Origin: Micrococcales bacterium
Lineage (GTDB): Bacteria > Actinomycetota > Actinomycetes > Actinomycetales > Dermatophilaceae
Direction: 5' to 3'
Length of the DNA: 6,202 nt
NCBI GenBank assembly: GCA_003157445.1
Contig: PMJN01000275.1
Location: 3,885-10,086 of the forward strand
Shown here: piece after piece, positions 5,739 through 6,202 of the stretch
Layout of the letters: each line of letters begins with the position of its first letter
Position numbering within the stretch: position 1 is the stretch's first letter
Notes under the pieces: model-generated
What the model was told of the DNA's origin: nothing
Databases searched by the model: none
Seen by the model: only the letters and a program-made list of their open reading frames with translations
Program-made: the position numbers and the translations under genes

Positions 5739-6202
5739 ACACCCTTGCCCTGGCAACAGCCAACGACCACGTGGGCGTCAACGTTGTGGCCCTCACAGTG
5801 TTGATCGCCCTCTTCACGCTCGTCACGGTCATGGGCTTCATGGCCTCGAAGTGGCGTCACGCCGGCATGGAGAGCCTGGACGAATGGGGCCTGGGCGGTC
5901 GCAGTTTCGGGACCTGGGTCACCTGGTTCCTGCTCGGAGGTGACCTCTACACCGCGTACACGTTCATTGCCGTCCCTGCTGCGATGTTCGCGCTCGGTTC
6001 GGTCAACGGGTTCTTCGCGGTCCCCTACACGATCGTGCTCTACCCGATCATCTTCATCTTCATGTCGCGACTGTGGTCCGTCAGCCACCGGCACGGCTTC
6101 GTCACCACGTCGGACTTCGTCGGCAACCGCTATGGATCGCGCAGCCTGTCCCTAGTAATCGCGGTCACCGGCATCCTCGCCACGATGCCCTACATCGCGT
6201 TG
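5735..6202 (+). CDS. Sodium:solute symporter, MctP-like monocarboxylate permease (3' end outside the window)
   Basis: The first 156 residues of a sodium:solute symporter (SSS family) that probably takes up monocarboxylates such as lactate, pyruvate or acetate. The ATG at 5735 overlaps the DUF3311 stop by four bases, and AGGAGG at 5722-5727 is an excellent ribosome binding site. Helix 1 spans about 16-36. It is followed by the highly typical LDEWGLGGRSFGTWVTWFLL and GGDLYTAYTF (about 48-78), which in this family starts the sodium-binding core. PYTIVLYP, RLWSVSHRHGFVTTSDFV (about 112-129) and ATMPYIAL at the edge follow. These blocks match DUF3311-linked symporters usually annotated as MctP-type permeases. 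Full-length members are about 500-550 residues, so roughly two thirds is missing here. The family is firm; the substrate is inferred. Confidence 0.92.
   Translation, partial: MNTLALATANDHVGVNVVALTVLIALFTLVTVMGFMASKWRHAGMESLDEWGLGGRSFGTWVTWFLLGGDLYTAYTFIAVPAAMFALGSVNGFFAVPYTIVLYPIIFIFMSRLWSVSHRHGFVTTSDFVGNRYGSRSLSLVIAVTGILATMPYIAL

Overview
The window looks like the chromosome or a large plasmid of a high-GC actinobacterium, possibly a mycolic-acid genus such as Mycobacterium, Gordonia or Rhodococcus. The basis is strong G/C bias at third codon positions, GTG and TTG starts, a DUF3089-type protein end, and a DUF3311/sodium:solute symporter pair of a kind common in Actinobacteria. The genus is inferred and no marker gene settles it.

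Layout. Positions 1-384 hold the 3' end of a DUF3089-like (lipase-like, unknown function) gene on the + strand. A small gene of the dimeric alpha/beta-barrel type (509-772, minus strand) converges on it; two related inverted-repeat elements flank this small gene. From about 866 to 2260 there is no intact gene. This stretch is a graveyard of at least three transposase remnants from different families: IS110 (minus), a DDE/rve-integrase-type transposase (plus) and a probable ISAs1-type C-terminus (minus). A possible broken small membrane protein follows. All are interrupted by frameshifts and stops.

Positions 2277-4783 form the best-defined functional unit: a TetR-family repressor gene (minus) divergent from a 14-helix DHA2-type MFS drug exporter gene (plus). 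The space between them carries a perfect 12-bp inverted repeat with a 6-bp spacer, plus a second partial copy offset by 24 bp. This is the expected form of a locally regulated efflux pair: the repressor sits on the shared control region and an unknown ligand releases it, so that the pump is made.

About 630 bp without a convincing gene follow (4784-5417). Then comes a translationally coupled pair: a DUF3311 two-helix membrane protein (TTG start) overlapping by ATGA with a sodium:solute symporter resembling monocarboxylate permease MctP, which runs off the right edge.

I found no CRISPR array, RNA gene, origin or clearly new system. The most informative items are the doubled operator and the stacked, decayed insertion sequences next to an efflux cassette.
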